Shown in pieces: positions 1-10,160 of a DNA stretch of 44,493 nucleotides. The first letter of the stretch is position 1. Every line of letters begins with the position of its first letter. Location: the NCBI GenBank assembly GCA_049650345.1, contig JBARZY010000074.1, positions 1 through 44,493 on the forward strand, written 5' to 3'. Source of the DNA: Glaciecola sp049650345 (GTDB taxonomy: Bacteria > Pseudomonadota > Gammaproteobacteria > Enterobacterales > Alteromonadaceae). A program made the translations under genes and the position numbers. The notes under the pieces were generated by a model that was not told the DNA's origin, did no database searches, and saw only the letters and a program-made list of their open reading frames with translations.

Positions 1-2
1 CC

Positions 3-629
3 GACTTGGGCATTCAAAGCCATCGAAAAGATGGCTTGCGAGTAACGCCCGACAATCATATGCCCATAGTTACTAGTGTTCTAGCTGGTGAGTTGAATAA
101 ACAACTTGTAGGCGCTTGTACTCAACATGGCATCAACGCTGCAGGTATCAGCTTGGCCGATGGCAATATAGCCTATTGCACTGAACACCCTGCAAATATT
201 GGCGCCGTAGGTATTCCAAAAGCAAACAGTAAAGCTTTGCTAGCGTCGTTGTTTAATGCCAACATTGTGCCGGTAATTGCATCAATTGGCAGCGATAAAA
301 ACGGCCGACTATACAATGTAAATGCCGACCATGCTGCCATTTGCATTGCTGAATTACTTGGCACACAACTTTACTTTTTTGCCGATGTTAGCGGTGTACT
401 AGACCAAAATAAGCAACTAATTAACGAACTTAGCCATGAGCGAAGCGAACAGCTCATTTCCGAACATGTGATTACCGATGGCATGGTAGTAAAAGTACAA
501 GCGGCCCAAAGTGCCGCCAATAAAATACAACAAGCGGTAACGATAGCTAGCTGGGATAATACCAAACAAATACTGGTTGAACACCTTCAATACGGCACAC
601 AAATTCTGCCCGCATCAGTACCTCATTAA
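3..629 (+). CDS. argB: Acetylglutamate kinase, 5' end missing
   Basis: Phosphorylates N-acetylglutamate in the second step of arginine synthesis (cytoplasmic amino-acid kinase family). The reading frame is open from the first complete codon at base 3, so the true start lies outside the window; about 208 residues remain of the roughly 258 usual for the family, so about 50 N-terminal residues including the first nucleotide/substrate loops are missing. Visible family landmarks are NGLRVTP-like 'DGLRVTPDN', 'SIGSDKNGRLYNVNAD' and 'DVSGVLD', then 'ITDGMVVKV', all in the order seen in E. coli ArgB. The stop is 14 bases before argF, so the two are surely cotranscribed; argC is expected just upstream of the window. 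Identification is firm. Confidence 0.95.
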   Translation, partial: DLGIQSHRKDGLRVTPDNHMPIVTSVLAGELNKQLVGACTQHGINAAGISLADGNIAYCTEHPANIGAVGIPKANSKALLASLFNANIVPVIASIGSDKNGRLYNVNADHAAICIAELLGTQLYFFADVSGVLDQNKQLINELSHERSEQLISEHVITDGMVVKVQAAQSAANKIQQAVTIASWDNTKQILVEHLQYGTQILPASVPH

Positions 630-643
630 GCAAGGAAAATACC

Positions 644-1573
644 ATGCATACCGATTTATTAAGCTTCACTGAATGGACAAGTGAACAAGCAAATGCACTG
701 CTAAAATTCGCAGTGGCACTTAAAAATGACCCTGCGATATTGCAAAAACCACTAGCAGGAAAGTCGATCGTTGCTTTATTTGAAAAGCCCTCGTTGCGCA
801 CACGTGTGAGCTTCGACATTGGCATTAATAAACTAGGCGGTCATATGGTGTACGTTGATAGCCAAGGCGAACCTTTGGTTAAACGTGAAGATCCCATTGA
901 TGTAGGTGCAAACATCAGTCAATGGGCCGACGGCATTGTTGCACGAGTATACAGTCACAGCACTTTAGAAGGGCTAGCAAAGGGCGCAAACGTACCTGTT
1001 ATCAACGCCTTATGTGATATGTACCATCCGTGCCAAGCACTGGCTGACTACATTACTATGTTTGAAAACCTGGGCAGCGTACAAGGCAAAACCCTCGCTT
1101 ACGTAGGCGACGGTAACAACGTCACTCACTCCTTATTAATTCTGGGCGTGTTGCTAGGTTGCCATCAGGTAGTAATTACTCCTAAAGGCCACGAAATTGA
1201 CTCTAACATCGCCAAACAGGTAATGAATATGGCCAGTGAGCATGGTGTGCAATTTAGTATCAGCAATCATGTAGACGAACTCACACATGCTGATGTAATC
1301 TACGCCGATACGTGGCTATCGATGGGCGACAACACGCCACTTGACGAAATAAAAGCCCAGTTTATGCCTTATCAAGTTAACGGTGAATTAATGCAACAAT
1401 GCAATGCTAGCCATGTAATGCATTGCCAACCTGCTCACCGTGATTTAGAAATAACAGGCGCATTAATGGATTCAGAACAGTCGTTACTTATGCAACAAGC
1501 TGAAAACAGACTGCATTCTCAAAATGCCATTATGTGCTATTTACTTACCGAATTAGATATTACTCAGTTTTAG
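644..1573 (+). CDS. argF: Ornithine carbamoyltransferase
   Basis: Transfers carbamoyl from carbamoyl phosphate to ornithine, giving citrulline. The 309-residue length fits the family. The carbamoyl-phosphate loop reads SLRTR (residues 50-54) and the ornithine-side loop reads DTWLSMGD. The catalytic cysteine motif reads HCQPAHR (260-266), whereas the textbook motif is HCLPxxR; the Cys and Arg are kept and only Leu to Gln differs. The ATG has a good AAGGA ribosome site at about 8 bases. Neighbours on both sides are arg genes, so a divergent carbamoyltransferase (for example one acting on acetylornithine) is unlikely but cannot be fully excluded from sequence alone. Confidence 0.93.
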   Translation: MHTDLLSFTEWTSEQANALLKFAVALKNDPAILQKPLAGKSIVALFEKPSLRTRVSFDIGINKLGGHMVYVDSQGEPLVKREDPIDVGANISQWADGIVARVYSHSTLEGLAKGANVPVINALCDMYHPCQALADYITMFENLGSVQGKTLAYVGDGNNVTHSLLILGVLLGCHQVVITPKGHEIDSNIAKQVMNMASEHGVQFSISNHVDELTHADVIYADTWLSMGDNTPLDEIKAQFMPYQVNGELMQQCNASHVMHCQPAHRDLEITGALMDSEQSLLMQQAENRLHSQNAIMCYLLTELDITQF

Positions 1574-1581
1574 GAACATTC

Positions 1582-2790
1582 ATGTCAAAGATAAAAAAAG
1601 TTGTACTTGCATACTCAGGTGGCCTCGACACCAGCGCTATTGTGCCATGGTTAAAAGAAAACTACGGCTGTGAAGTTGTCGCTTTTGCAGCAGATGTGGG
1701 ACAAGGTGAAGAAGAGCTGATTGGCTTAGAAGAAAAAGCCATCGCATCAGGTGCCAGCGAATGTCATATTGTTGACTTAAAAGATAAATTTGTTAGTGAC
1801 ATCATATATCCGACTATTACTACTGGCGCTGTTTATGAAGACGAGTACTTATTAGGTACGTCTATGGCTCGTCCAATTATTGCTCAAGCACAGGTGGATA
1901 TTGCCCGTAAAGTGGGTGCAGATGCCTTAAGTCATGGCTGTACTGGTAAAGGTAATGACCAAGTACGTTTTGAAGGTGCGTTTGCCGCGCTTGCTCCCGA
2001 CTTACCCGTAATTGCACCGTGGCGCGAGTGGGACATGGTATCGCGTGAAGACCTGCTAGATTATTTAGCGTCGCGTAACATTGAGACCACCGCATCGGCC
2101 ACTAAGATTTATAGCCGTGATGCTAACGCTTGGCATATATCTCATGAAGGCGGCGAGCTAGAAGATCCATGGAATGCTCCCAGCAAGCAAATTTGGACCA
2201 TGACGGTTGATCCTGAAGACGCTCCCGACAAAGCTGAAAAGGTGAGTCTGTCATTTGAAAAAGGCCGATTGACCAAAGTAAATGGCGAAGCCTTAAATCC
2301 CTATCAAGCGCTAGTTACACTGAATAAAATAGGTGCAGCACATGGTGTGGGTCGTATCGATATTGTTGAAAACCGTTTAGTCGGCATGAAGTCACGCGGG
2401 TGTTATGAAACGCCAGGTGGCACCATAATGATGAAAGCATACAAAGCATTGGAGTGCCTTGTACTCGACAAGTCAGCGTTCAAATTTAGAGAGCAGATTG
2501 GTTTAGAGTATGCCCATGTAATGTACGATGGCCGCTATTTTACTGCCTTAAACGATGCCTTGTTAGCTAGCGCTCAAAGTTTTGCGCAATTGGTTACCGG
2601 TGAAATTGTAATTAAATTGTACAAAGGCAACGCCACTGTCATTCAACGTTCATCTGTTAATAGTTTATATTCTGAAGACTTCGCCACGTTCGGTGAAGAT
2701 GATGTATACGACCAATCACATGCTGAAGGCTTCATTCGTTTATTTAGTTTATCAAGCAGAATAAGCTACCTAAACAAACAAAAGGATTAA
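1582..2790 (+). CDS. argG: Argininosuccinate synthase
   Basis: Joins citrulline and aspartate using ATP. I place the start at the ATG at 1582, not at the longer in-frame start at 1534, because the protein then begins MSKIKKVVLAYSGGLDTS as in the family and the longer version would run back into argF. Length is 402 residues, the short type common in bacteria, not the about 447-residue E. coli type. The N-type ATP pyrophosphatase P-loop AYSGGLDTS lies at residues 9-17, and the 'GCTGKGNDQVRFE' substrate segment near residue 115. The start is 8 bases after the argF stop and argH follows after 4 bases. Confidence 0.95.
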   Translation: MSKIKKVVLAYSGGLDTSAIVPWLKENYGCEVVAFAADVGQGEEELIGLEEKAIASGASECHIVDLKDKFVSDIIYPTITTGAVYEDEYLLGTSMARPIIAQAQVDIARKVGADALSHGCTGKGNDQVRFEGAFAALAPDLPVIAPWREWDMVSREDLLDYLASRNIETTASATKIYSRDANAWHISHEGGELEDPWNAPSKQIWTMTVDPEDAPDKAEKVSLSFEKGRLTKVNGEALNPYQALVTLNKIGAAHGVGRIDIVENRLVGMKSRGCYETPGGTIMMKAYKALECLVLDKSAFKFREQIGLEYAHVMYDGRYFTALNDALLASAQSFAQLVTGEIVIKLYKGNATVIQRSSVNSLYSEDFATFGEDDVYDQSHAEGFIRLFSLSSRISYLNKQKD

Positions 2791-2794
2791 CACT

Positions 2795-4183
2795 ATGGCT
2801 TTATGGGGTGGACGGTTTCAATCAAGTAACAGCGATATGTTCAAACAGGTCAATGACTCGTTGCCTTTTGACCGAGTAATGGCTGTTGAAGATATATTTG
2901 GCTCAATTGTTTGGTCACGCGCGTTGCATACAGCCGGCGTATTGAACGAACAGGAACAAAGTGAAATTGAGCGCGTGCTCAGCGACTTGAAAACAAAAGC
3001 ACAACTGGGTGAAATTGACTTTGACCAATCAGGCGAAGAAGACATTCATAGCTTTGTAGAAGCGTATTTAACCGAAGAGTTAGGTGATCTTGGACGTAAA
3101 TTGCACACCGGCAGAAGTCGCAACGATCAAGTCGCCACCGATTTCCGCTTGTGGGTGCGCAACCATCTCGCAGAGTTAAAACAAGACTGCGTAAAACTCA
3201 TTGGCGCATTATTACAATGCGCTAACCGCCATGAAAATACAGTTATCCCAGGCTATACACATTTGCAACGGGCGCAGCCTGTGTATTTTGCCCATTGGTG
3301 CCTAGCCTATGTAGAAATGCTGAAGCGCGACACAAGTCGTATCGATGATTTAATCGAGCGCATGAATCAATGTCCGTTGGGTTCCGGCGCATTAGCAGGC
3401 ACTACGTTTGCGGTAGATAGACACTCAATTGCGCAATCTTTAGGCTTTTCTTCGCCATGTTTGAATAGTTTAGACGCCGTATCTGATCGTGACTTTGTGC
3501 TAGAAATGCTGTTTGTTGCCAGCACTAGCATGATGCATTTGTCGCGTATGGCAGAAGATCTCATTTTTTATAACTCAGGCGAAGCGGGTTTTCTGCAGTT
3601 AGGAGACGATGTTACTTCTGGCTCTTCATTAATGCCTCAAAAGAAAAACCCCGATGCTCTTGAGTTAATGCGTGGTAAATGTGGTCGTGTGTTTGGTCAC
3701 TTACAAGCCTTATTAGTAACAATGAAAGGGCTACCGCTTGCTTACAATAAAGACATGCAAGAAGACAAAGAAGGCGCCATTGATACCGCAAACCAATGGC
3801 ACATTTGCCTAAATATTGGGGTAGAAGTACTTAATAGTCTTAACCTAAACGAAGATGCCTGTCGTAAAGCCGCACAACAAGGCTATGCCAACGCAACAGA
3901 ATTAGCAGATTATTTAGTCGCTAAAGATATTCCCTTTAGAACTGCTCACGACATTGCAGGCAAAGCAGTCGTTGCCGCCATTGCAAAAGGTCTTGCCCTC
4001 GAAGACATGCCTATTAGCGACTTGCAGCAGATTCATTCCGATATTAAGGATGACGTATACGCATGCCTTACCCTTGAATCGGTGTTAAACAAACGAAATC
4101 AACTAGGTGGCACCAGTAAACAAACTGTCATGCAAGCCTTGTACATTGAATTGGAAAACTGGGATACGCTTAAGCGCACATAG
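2795..4183 (+). CDS. argH: Argininosuccinate lyase
   Basis: Splits argininosuccinate into arginine and fumarate, the last step of arginine synthesis. The 462-residue length is standard for the fumarase/aspartase superfamily. The superfamily signature reads GSSLMPQKKNPD, with the catalytic serine loop, and 'LHTGRSRNDQVATDFRLW' and 'HLQRAQPV' are also present. There is an AAGGA ribosome site about 9 bases before the ATG. Some marine gammaproteobacteria carry an ArgH fused to a C-terminal acetyltransferase, ArgH(A); here ArgH stops at the normal length and a separate full argA follows after 47 bases. Confidence 0.96.
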   Translation: MALWGGRFQSSNSDMFKQVNDSLPFDRVMAVEDIFGSIVWSRALHTAGVLNEQEQSEIERVLSDLKTKAQLGEIDFDQSGEEDIHSFVEAYLTEELGDLGRKLHTGRSRNDQVATDFRLWVRNHLAELKQDCVKLIGALLQCANRHENTVIPGYTHLQRAQPVYFAHWCLAYVEMLKRDTSRIDDLIERMNQCPLGSGALAGTTFAVDRHSIAQSLGFSSPCLNSLDAVSDRDFVLEMLFVASTSMMHLSRMAEDLIFYNSGEAGFLQLGDDVTSGSSLMPQKKNPDALELMRGKCGRVFGHLQALLVTMKGLPLAYNKDMQEDKEGAIDTANQWHICLNIGVEVLNSLNLNEDACRKAAQQGYANATELADYLVAKDIPFRTAHDIAGKAVVAAIAKGLALEDMPISDLQQIHSDIKDDVYACLTLESVLNKRNQLGGTSKQTVMQALYIELENWDTLKRT

Positions 4184-4230
4184 TGCATTTAAGCATCCCA
4201 ATAAAATAGTACCCAAACCCGAGCATATTA

Positions 4231-5538
4231 ATGACACTTACCCACGAAGACAGCATACGGTTATTTAGAAACTCAGCGCCATATATTAATGCGCACAGAG
4301 GTAAAACCTTTGTGATCATGTTTGGTGGTGAAGCGGTTGAGAGTGAAAACTTTGACCGCCTAATTCAAGATATCGCCCTGCTGCATAGCTTGGGGATACG
4401 AATTATTATTGTGCATGGAGCAAGGCCACAAATTGACGAACGTTTAACTTTACGTGCTATCCAAGGGCAATTTGTTGATGGCGTGCGCATTACCAACAAA
4501 CCCACCTTAGAGTGCGTGAAAGATGCTGCGGGTTCATTACGGAGTCAAATTGAAGCGTTGCTTACCTTAGGTTTACCTAATTCCCCCATGCACGGCGCAC
4601 GGATCAGAGTATGCTCAGGAAATTTAGTCATTGCTAAACCCATCGGCGTGCGTAATGGAATTGATTTCGAACATACAGGAAGTGTTCGCAGGATAGACGT
4701 AGAAGGTATTAAAGATCAATTGGAAGATGGCTCTATTGTATTGCTCTCGCCCATGGGGTACTCCCCCACCGGCGAAGTATTCAATTTGTCTCACGAAGAT
4801 GTGGCTACCCAAGCTGCGATTGCACTTGAAGCCGACAAGCTCATTACACTGTCAAATAGTGATGGTATTTTTATTGACGATAAGCTTATTCGCACTATTG
4901 AAATTGACCAGTTACAAACGCTAATTAACAACAAACAAATTAAAGCAGAATCAACTTGCTTAAACGCCATGATGGAAACGACGTCGGCGGGCATCGATCG
5001 CGCACATTGTGTTAACTACCACCATGACGGCGCGATATTAAAAGAGTTATTTACCCGCGACGGCTACGGCAGTTTGTTGATGCAAACACACTATGAACAA
5101 TTACGTTCAGCGACAATAGACGATGTTGGCGGTATTTTAAAGCTTATCAAGCCACTTGAAGAAAGTGGCGTGCTACTGCCCCGCTCTCGCGATAAACTTG
5201 AAAACGACATAGAACAATATGTAGTGATTGAGCGAGACGGCATGATTATCGCCTGTGCTGCCTTGTTATTGTATCCCGAAGACAGCATGGGTGAAATTGC
5301 CTGTGTTGCTATTCACAGAGACTACCGCGGAAAGAATCGTGGCGAACGTTTGCTAGAGTCACTGCAACACCGTGCAGCATTGAACAAAATAGAAAAACTA
5401 TTTGTGTTAACTACTGTTACCAGTCACTGGTTCTTAGAACAAGGTTTTAAGCAGCAAAGTATCAGTAATTTACCTGAATCTAAAAAACACATGTATAACT
5501 ACACCCGCAATTCAAAGGTGTTTATGCTAGAAGTTTAG
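4231..5538 (+). CDS. argA: N-acetylglutamate synthase (kinase-fold plus GNAT domain)
   Basis: Acetylates glutamate with acetyl-CoA, committing it to arginine synthesis. At 435 residues it matches classical ArgA (443 in E. coli). Residues 1 to about 290 form the amino-acid-kinase-like domain that binds arginine for feedback inhibition (FGGEAVE, 'IIIVHGARPQID'). Residues about 295-435 form the GNAT acetyltransferase domain with the acetyl-CoA loop 'YRGKNRGERLLE'. It is the last gene of the arg run, 47 bases after argH, and converges on maeA. The ATG lacks a strong ribosome site, consistent with low expression or coupling to argH. Confidence 0.94.
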   Translation: MTLTHEDSIRLFRNSAPYINAHRGKTFVIMFGGEAVESENFDRLIQDIALLHSLGIRIIIVHGARPQIDERLTLRAIQGQFVDGVRITNKPTLECVKDAAGSLRSQIEALLTLGLPNSPMHGARIRVCSGNLVIAKPIGVRNGIDFEHTGSVRRIDVEGIKDQLEDGSIVLLSPMGYSPTGEVFNLSHEDVATQAAIALEADKLITLSNSDGIFIDDKLIRTIEIDQLQTLINNKQIKAESTCLNAMMETTSAGIDRAHCVNYHHDGAILKELFTRDGYGSLLMQTHYEQLRSATIDDVGGILKLIKPLEESGVLLPRSRDKLENDIEQYVVIERDGMIIACAALLLYPEDSMGEIACVAIHRDYRGKNRGERLLESLQHRAALNKIEKLFVLTTVTSHWFLEQGFKQQSISNLPESKKHMYNYTRNSKVFMLEV

Positions 5539-5585
5539 GCGTGAGCGGCATATTGGCGTACCGCACAACACCAAATACGCTTGTC

Positions 5586-7280
5586 CTACAAGCTCACGCG
5601 TTTATAAGGCCGATACTCAGCCTTCCAAAACTGAGCTTCAATTTTGTCCATTAGCATGTCATCAGGGATCGTAAGTGCCAACTCTTGTTGCATAGCTACT
5701 TTAGCTACGGCGTAAGCAATTTTACGTGAAAGTTCGCCTATTTGCGTCAATCGTGGCAGTAAATACTGCGATTCTCCATTTGCTAAGGGTGACGCATCAG
5801 CCAATGCGTTACTTGCTGCCATGAGCATTTCATCACTAATAAGCCTTGCTTTGCTGGCAATTACACCCAAGCCGATGCCAGGGAAAATATAGCTATTGTT
5901 GCATTGGGCAATGGGGAACGATTTCCCCTTATATTCTACTCGGTCGAAGGGTGAGCCAGTAGCAATAACCACATTGCCGTCGGTCCACTCAATGACTTGT
6001 TCTGGACGAGCTTCAACTTGTCGAGATGGGTTACTCAATGGAAAAATAATAGGCGTTGCGCAATGTTGGCTCATGCCCCGAATTACTTGTTCGGTAAACA
6101 ATCCTGGTTGACCAGAAACACCTATCAATATATCGGGTTTGGCACAGTTAACGGCATCCAGTAGTGACGCATATTCACCACTGAACACCCAATTTTGAAT
6201 TACCGATTTAGGCTGGGCCAATTTTTGTTGAAAATCACGTAAGTCTTCCATGCCATCGGTAAGTAAGCCGAAGCGGTCAATCATAAACACTTGTGCACGG
6301 GATTGTGCTTCTGACAAGCCTTCAAACATCATTTGCTGAACGAGCATTTCAGCAATACCACAACCCGCAGAGCCAGCGCCTACAAATACCACTTTCATAT
6401 TCGATAGTTTATCGCCACGGGCTTTACATGCCGCCAAAATAGTCCCTAACGTTACCGCTGCGGTACCTTGTATGTCGTCGTTAAAACAACACACCTTATC
6501 TCTATACTTATTCAATATAGGCATCGCATTAGGTTGCGCGAAGTCTTCAAATTGAATCATCGCTTCAGGCCAGCGTGCAGTCGCTTCCTTTATAAACGCA
6601 TCCACAAATTCATAATACTGCTCTGCCTCTATACGTTCATGGCGTGCGCCCATATACATAGGGTCGTCTAACAGCTTTTTGTTATTGGTCCCCACATCCA
6701 GCATAACCGGTAATGTGTAAGCCGGACTTATACCTCCACACGCGGTATACAATGATAACTTGCCAATGGGGATGCCCATACCACCAATGCCCTGATCGCC
6801 TAAACCAAGTATGCGCTCGCCATCGGTCACCACAATCACTTTAACTTTACGTTTGGTCGCATTTCGCAAAATATCTTCCATCAGGTGGCGCTCTTCATAA
6901 CTAATAAATAGACCGCGAGAAGAACGATAGATGTCTGAAAAACGCTCACAAGCCTCGCCCACTGTGGGCGTATAAATAATGGGCATCATTTCTTCAATGT
7001 GTTTTTGCAATAAGCCGTAAAACAAGGTTTCGTTATTGTCTTGTATCGCACGCAAGAATATATGTTTGTTTAAGGGGCTGACAAAACTGCTGTACTGCAT
7101 GTAGGCGCGCTCTACTTGCTCTTCTATAGACTCATAACGCGGTGGCACCAAGCCCAATAAATTGAAAGATTTTCGCTCACGTTCAGTAAATGCACTGCCT
7201 TTATTAAGTAGCGGGGTTTCTAATAACGCTGGGCCTGCATAATGCGTATATAAGTGACGTTGTGAGTCGTTAGCTGACAT
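5586..7280 (-). CDS. maeA: NAD-dependent malic enzyme (oxaloacetate-decarboxylating)
   Basis: Oxidatively decarboxylates malate to pyruvate. The 564 residues match E. coli MaeA/SfcA (565). The catalytic tyrosine segment reads IYTPTVGEAC near residue 105, the malic-enzyme signature 'FNDDIQGTAAVTLG' carries the metal ligands, and the dinucleotide loop reads VFVGAGSAGCGIAEM. It lies 27 bases downstream of mrcA on the same strand, so the two may share a transcript although their functions are unrelated. It ends 47 bases from the argA stop in convergent orientation, and I see no convincing terminator between them. Confidence 0.95.
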   Translation of the reverse strand: MSANDSQRHLYTHYAGPALLETPLLNKGSAFTERERKSFNLLGLVPPRYESIEEQVERAYMQYSSFVSPLNKHIFLRAIQDNNETLFYGLLQKHIEEMMPIIYTPTVGEACERFSDIYRSSRGLFISYEERHLMEDILRNATKRKVKVIVVTDGERILGLGDQGIGGMGIPIGKLSLYTACGGISPAYTLPVMLDVGTNNKKLLDDPMYMGARHERIEAEQYYEFVDAFIKEATARWPEAMIQFEDFAQPNAMPILNKYRDKVCCFNDDIQGTAAVTLGTILAACKARGDKLSNMKVVFVGAGSAGCGIAEMLVQQMMFEGLSEAQSRAQVFMIDRFGLLTDGMEDLRDFQQKLAQPKSVIQNWVFSGEYASLLDAVNCAKPDILIGVSGQPGLFTEQVIRGMSQHCATPIIFPLSNPSRQVEARPEQVIEWTDGNVVIATGSPFDRVEYKGKSFPIAQCNNSYIFPGIGLGVIASKARLISDEMLMAASNALADASPLANGESQYLLPRLTQIGELSRKIAYAVAKVAMQQELALTIPDDMLMDKIEAQFWKAEYRPYKRVSL

Positions 7281-7307
7281 AGTTAGCCTTTGGTGAATAA
7301 TAAGTGA

Positions 7308-10022
7308 TTAAAATAATTCGTCGGGTTCAGGTTCGGGAGCGTCTTGCTCCTCTATTAACAAGTCTAACGAACTTTCTACAACGAAAGTAGTGGGTTCAGT
7401 ACCTTTTATAAAATACTCGAACATAGAAGAGCCATCGGTACGACTGGTCAATTTACCAGTAGCACGGTCAATTCTCACTCTTACAATGCCCTCTGGAATT
7501 GACTTTGTTCCTTGGGGCACATCTTTTAAGACTTCTTGCATAAAATAGATCCATGCAGGTTGTGCAGCTTTCGCACCATCTTCGGCGCCAATCAACGCAT
7601 TTCCAATCCAGTTGAATTTTTTAGGATTTTTATTTACCAGGTTTTGATTTCGCGTAGCACGTCCTAATTGACGCACATTGTCATCAAATCCCACCCAAGA
7701 AGTAGCAACCAAATTAGGGGCGAAACCGCTAAACCACGTATCTCTTGAATCGTTGGTCGTACCAGTTTTACCGCCAATATCGGTTCTTGCCAGTATATTT
7801 CTTGCTCGCCACCCCGTACCTAACCAATAAGTTTTGTTATTCCAATTGCCGTTTGAGCGCACAGCAGTCCGCATCATATCAGCAATTAAAAAGGCTGTTT
7901 GCTCTGAAATAACACGCGGTGCCGAGTTCATGGGGCGGGGCTCATCTGGTTGAGCATTTTGTGATGCTAAAAATTGGGCGGCTAGCATCGCTTCTACGTC
8001 ATCTTCGTTGGCTGGGGCAGTATTGCGTAGTTCATTATTCGTTTCGCTTGCAGCGTCTTGGCCATTGTGTAAATAATTATCGCAAGGGTCACATGCATAC
8101 TTAGGGCTTGCCTGCCAAATTATATCGCCACTACTGTTCTCGATACGTTGAATAAAGTGAGGAGTAACCGCATATCCACCATTTTTGATTACCGCCAAGG
8201 CGGTAGCAACTTCCAAGGGTGTATGAGATGAAGAGCCTAAAGACATAGTTTCATCCAACGGTACGTCTTCGCGTTGAAAACCAAATTGTGTTAAATAATT
8301 TCGTGTATTTTCAAGGCCTACACCCCGCAACAACCTTACCGACACCACGTTTTTAGATTTCCCCAAAGCCACGCGCATACGAATAGGTCCATCGTATATT
8401 GCAGGTGAATTTTGCGGACGCCATGCCACACCTGACGATGCGTCCCATTGATTAATTGGCGCATCATTGATGACGGTAGCGATGGTATAACCGTTATCAA
8501 GGGCTGCCGAGTAAACAAAGGGTTTAATATTTGAACCTACTTGACGCTTTGCTTGTGTGGCTCGGTTAAATTGGCTGTGATAAAAACTGTAACCACCCAC
8601 TACCGCTTCAACTTCTCCATTAAATGGATTTAGCGCAACAAATGCACTGGTAGCATCAGGAAACTGAGATAATTGCCACATTTGATCTTGATTACGTTGA
8701 CGTACATAAACCAGCATTCCCACGCTCACAATATCACTTGCTACCTCAGGGTCATTGCCTTGGGTTTGGTCATCAATGTAAGGTCTGGCCCAATCCAAAC
8801 CGTCCCATATTATGGATAATTCGCCGTGTTCCTCGGTAAGCACAGTAATAGATTGCTCATTAACGGCTGTTACCGCTGCAGGAACAAGTGCGCCTATGGC
8901 TTCAGTTTGTGCAATTATTGACAACAACTCGGTTTCATCAGGTGCTGAAAAGCGCCCAAATTTATCTTCTAAATACGCGGCATCTTCAACACTTAATTGC
9001 ATAGTTAACGATTCTGACGCTAGCAGCTCTGCCGTTAGCGGTGTCCATATGCGTGCAAGTGGACCACGATAACCATGTCGCTCATCATAATCATGTAAGT
9101 TTTGCACAACGGCTTCTTGCGCAGCGACTTGTTTATCTGCATACGCAGTGGTAAATACTTTAAAGCCGCTAGTTTCAGCAATTTCTTTACCGTATATTTC
9201 GACCATCTCGTTGTATGCAATGTCGGCTAAATATGGGGCATCTAAATCAATCTCAGCACCGTGCTTCTCTGCGGTAACAGGCGCACTGGCTGCTTCATCA
9301 AATTGCTGACGTGTAATATAACCTTCGTCGAGCATGCGCAACAAGACAATGCGCCGGCGTTCAACCGACAAATCTGGACGGGTAATTGGATTTAATACTG
9401 ATGGGCGCTGTGGTAAGCCAGCCAACGTTGCTATTTGTGCTAAATTCAAGTCTTTTAACTCTTTCCCATAATACACTTGAGCGGCAGCACCCACACCAAA
9501 AGAACGATGCCCCAATTCCACTTTATTTAAATACAATTCAAGAATTTCGTCTTTTGTTAGTTCTTGCTCCATTTTCAGTGCAATAAATACTTCTTTGATT
9601 TTTCGAGAGTATTCTTTTTTCCTCGTCAAACCAAAAAAGCCCCGCGCCAACTGCATCGTGAGGGTACTCGCACCTTGGCCTTTTTCGCCAGTAACCACTA
9701 GATTAAGGACCGCTCGCATAACGCCAATAGGGTCAACGCCAATGTGCGAATAAAAGCGGCTATCTTCAGTTGCGATAAGTGCCTGTACCAGGGTCTCGGG
9801 GACATCGTCTAAAGAAACGGGTATTCTTCTTTTTACGCCATATTGGCTGATTAATTGACCATCTTGGGTATAAATACGCATAGGTGTTTGTAGTTGCACA
9901 TCGCGCAAAACGTCAACACTGGGAAGCTCATCTTCAAAGTAGTAATACATGCCAAGTATAGACGCTACGCCAAGTACAAAGCATAAGATAAGGGAAAAAA
10001 ACAAGATTTTTAAAAACTTCAC
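7308..10022 (-). CDS. mrcA: Penicillin-binding protein 1A (bifunctional glycosyltransferase/transpeptidase)
   Basis: Class A PBP that polymerises and cross-links peptidoglycan from the inner membrane. Residues about 5-27 form the N-terminal membrane anchor. The GT51 glycosyltransferase active site is 'ATEDSRFYSH', with the catalytic Glu at 86. The transpeptidase domain has its serine at 497 in SNIKPF and the KTGTTND box from Lys752. An OB-like insert lies between the two domains, as in E. coli PBP1A. Length is 904 residues, somewhat longer than E. coli's 850; a Gln/Asn/Glu-rich insert around residues 655-700 accounts for part of the excess. It is divergent from pilM, the arrangement seen in many gammaproteobacteria. 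Confidence 0.96.
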   Translation of the reverse strand: MKFLKILFFSLILCFVLGVASILGMYYYFEDELPSVDVLRDVQLQTPMRIYTQDGQLISQYGVKRRIPVSLDDVPETLVQALIATEDSRFYSHIGVDPIGVMRAVLNLVVTGEKGQGASTLTMQLARGFFGLTRKKEYSRKIKEVFIALKMEQELTKDEILELYLNKVELGHRSFGVGAAAQVYYGKELKDLNLAQIATLAGLPQRPSVLNPITRPDLSVERRRIVLLRMLDEGYITRQQFDEAASAPVTAEKHGAEIDLDAPYLADIAYNEMVEIYGKEIAETSGFKVFTTAYADKQVAAQEAVVQNLHDYDERHGYRGPLARIWTPLTAELLASESLTMQLSVEDAAYLEDKFGRFSAPDETELLSIIAQTEAIGALVPAAVTAVNEQSITVLTEEHGELSIIWDGLDWARPYIDDQTQGNDPEVASDIVSVGMLVYVRQRNQDQMWQLSQFPDATSAFVALNPFNGEVEAVVGGYSFYHSQFNRATQAKRQVGSNIKPFVYSAALDNGYTIATVINDAPINQWDASSGVAWRPQNSPAIYDGPIRMRVALGKSKNVVSVRLLRGVGLENTRNYLTQFGFQREDVPLDETMSLGSSSHTPLEVATALAVIKNGGYAVTPHFIQRIENSSGDIIWQASPKYACDPCDNYLHNGQDAASETNNELRNTAPANEDDVEAMLAAQFLASQNAQPDEPRPMNSAPRVISEQTAFLIADMMRTAVRSNGNWNNKTYWLGTGWRARNILARTDIGGKTGTTNDSRDTWFSGFAPNLVATSWVGFDDNVRQLGRATRNQNLVNKNPKKFNWIGNALIGAEDGAKAAQPAWIYFMQEVLKDVPQGTKSIPEGIVRVRIDRATGKLTSRTDGSSMFEYFIKGTEPTTFVVESSLDLLIEEQDAPEPEPDELF

Positions 10023-10160
10023 TGGCGGCTATTATCTCAATTAATAAAGAAAACTACTTAAATTTTATACCTATGTGTCGTTAACAGATACATACCGATA
10101 CGCAAACATAAGTAATATGTACTAAACATAATACTGTAAACCACTTTAGGCTACCATTAT
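10023..10160. promoter_or_regulatory. Divergent mrcA / pilM promoter region
   Basis: A 138-base AT-rich gap between two outward-facing genes must hold promoters for both. I see several AT-rich hexamers but no pair with good -35/-10 spacing that I would defend, and no obvious operator palindrome. Confidence 0.5.

Noticed and set aside
5540..5598. Inverted repeat GCGTGAGC / GCTCACGC between argA and maeA as terminator
   Set aside because: Arms are 43 bases apart, one arm is inside maeA coding sequence and there is no T-run; likely chance.
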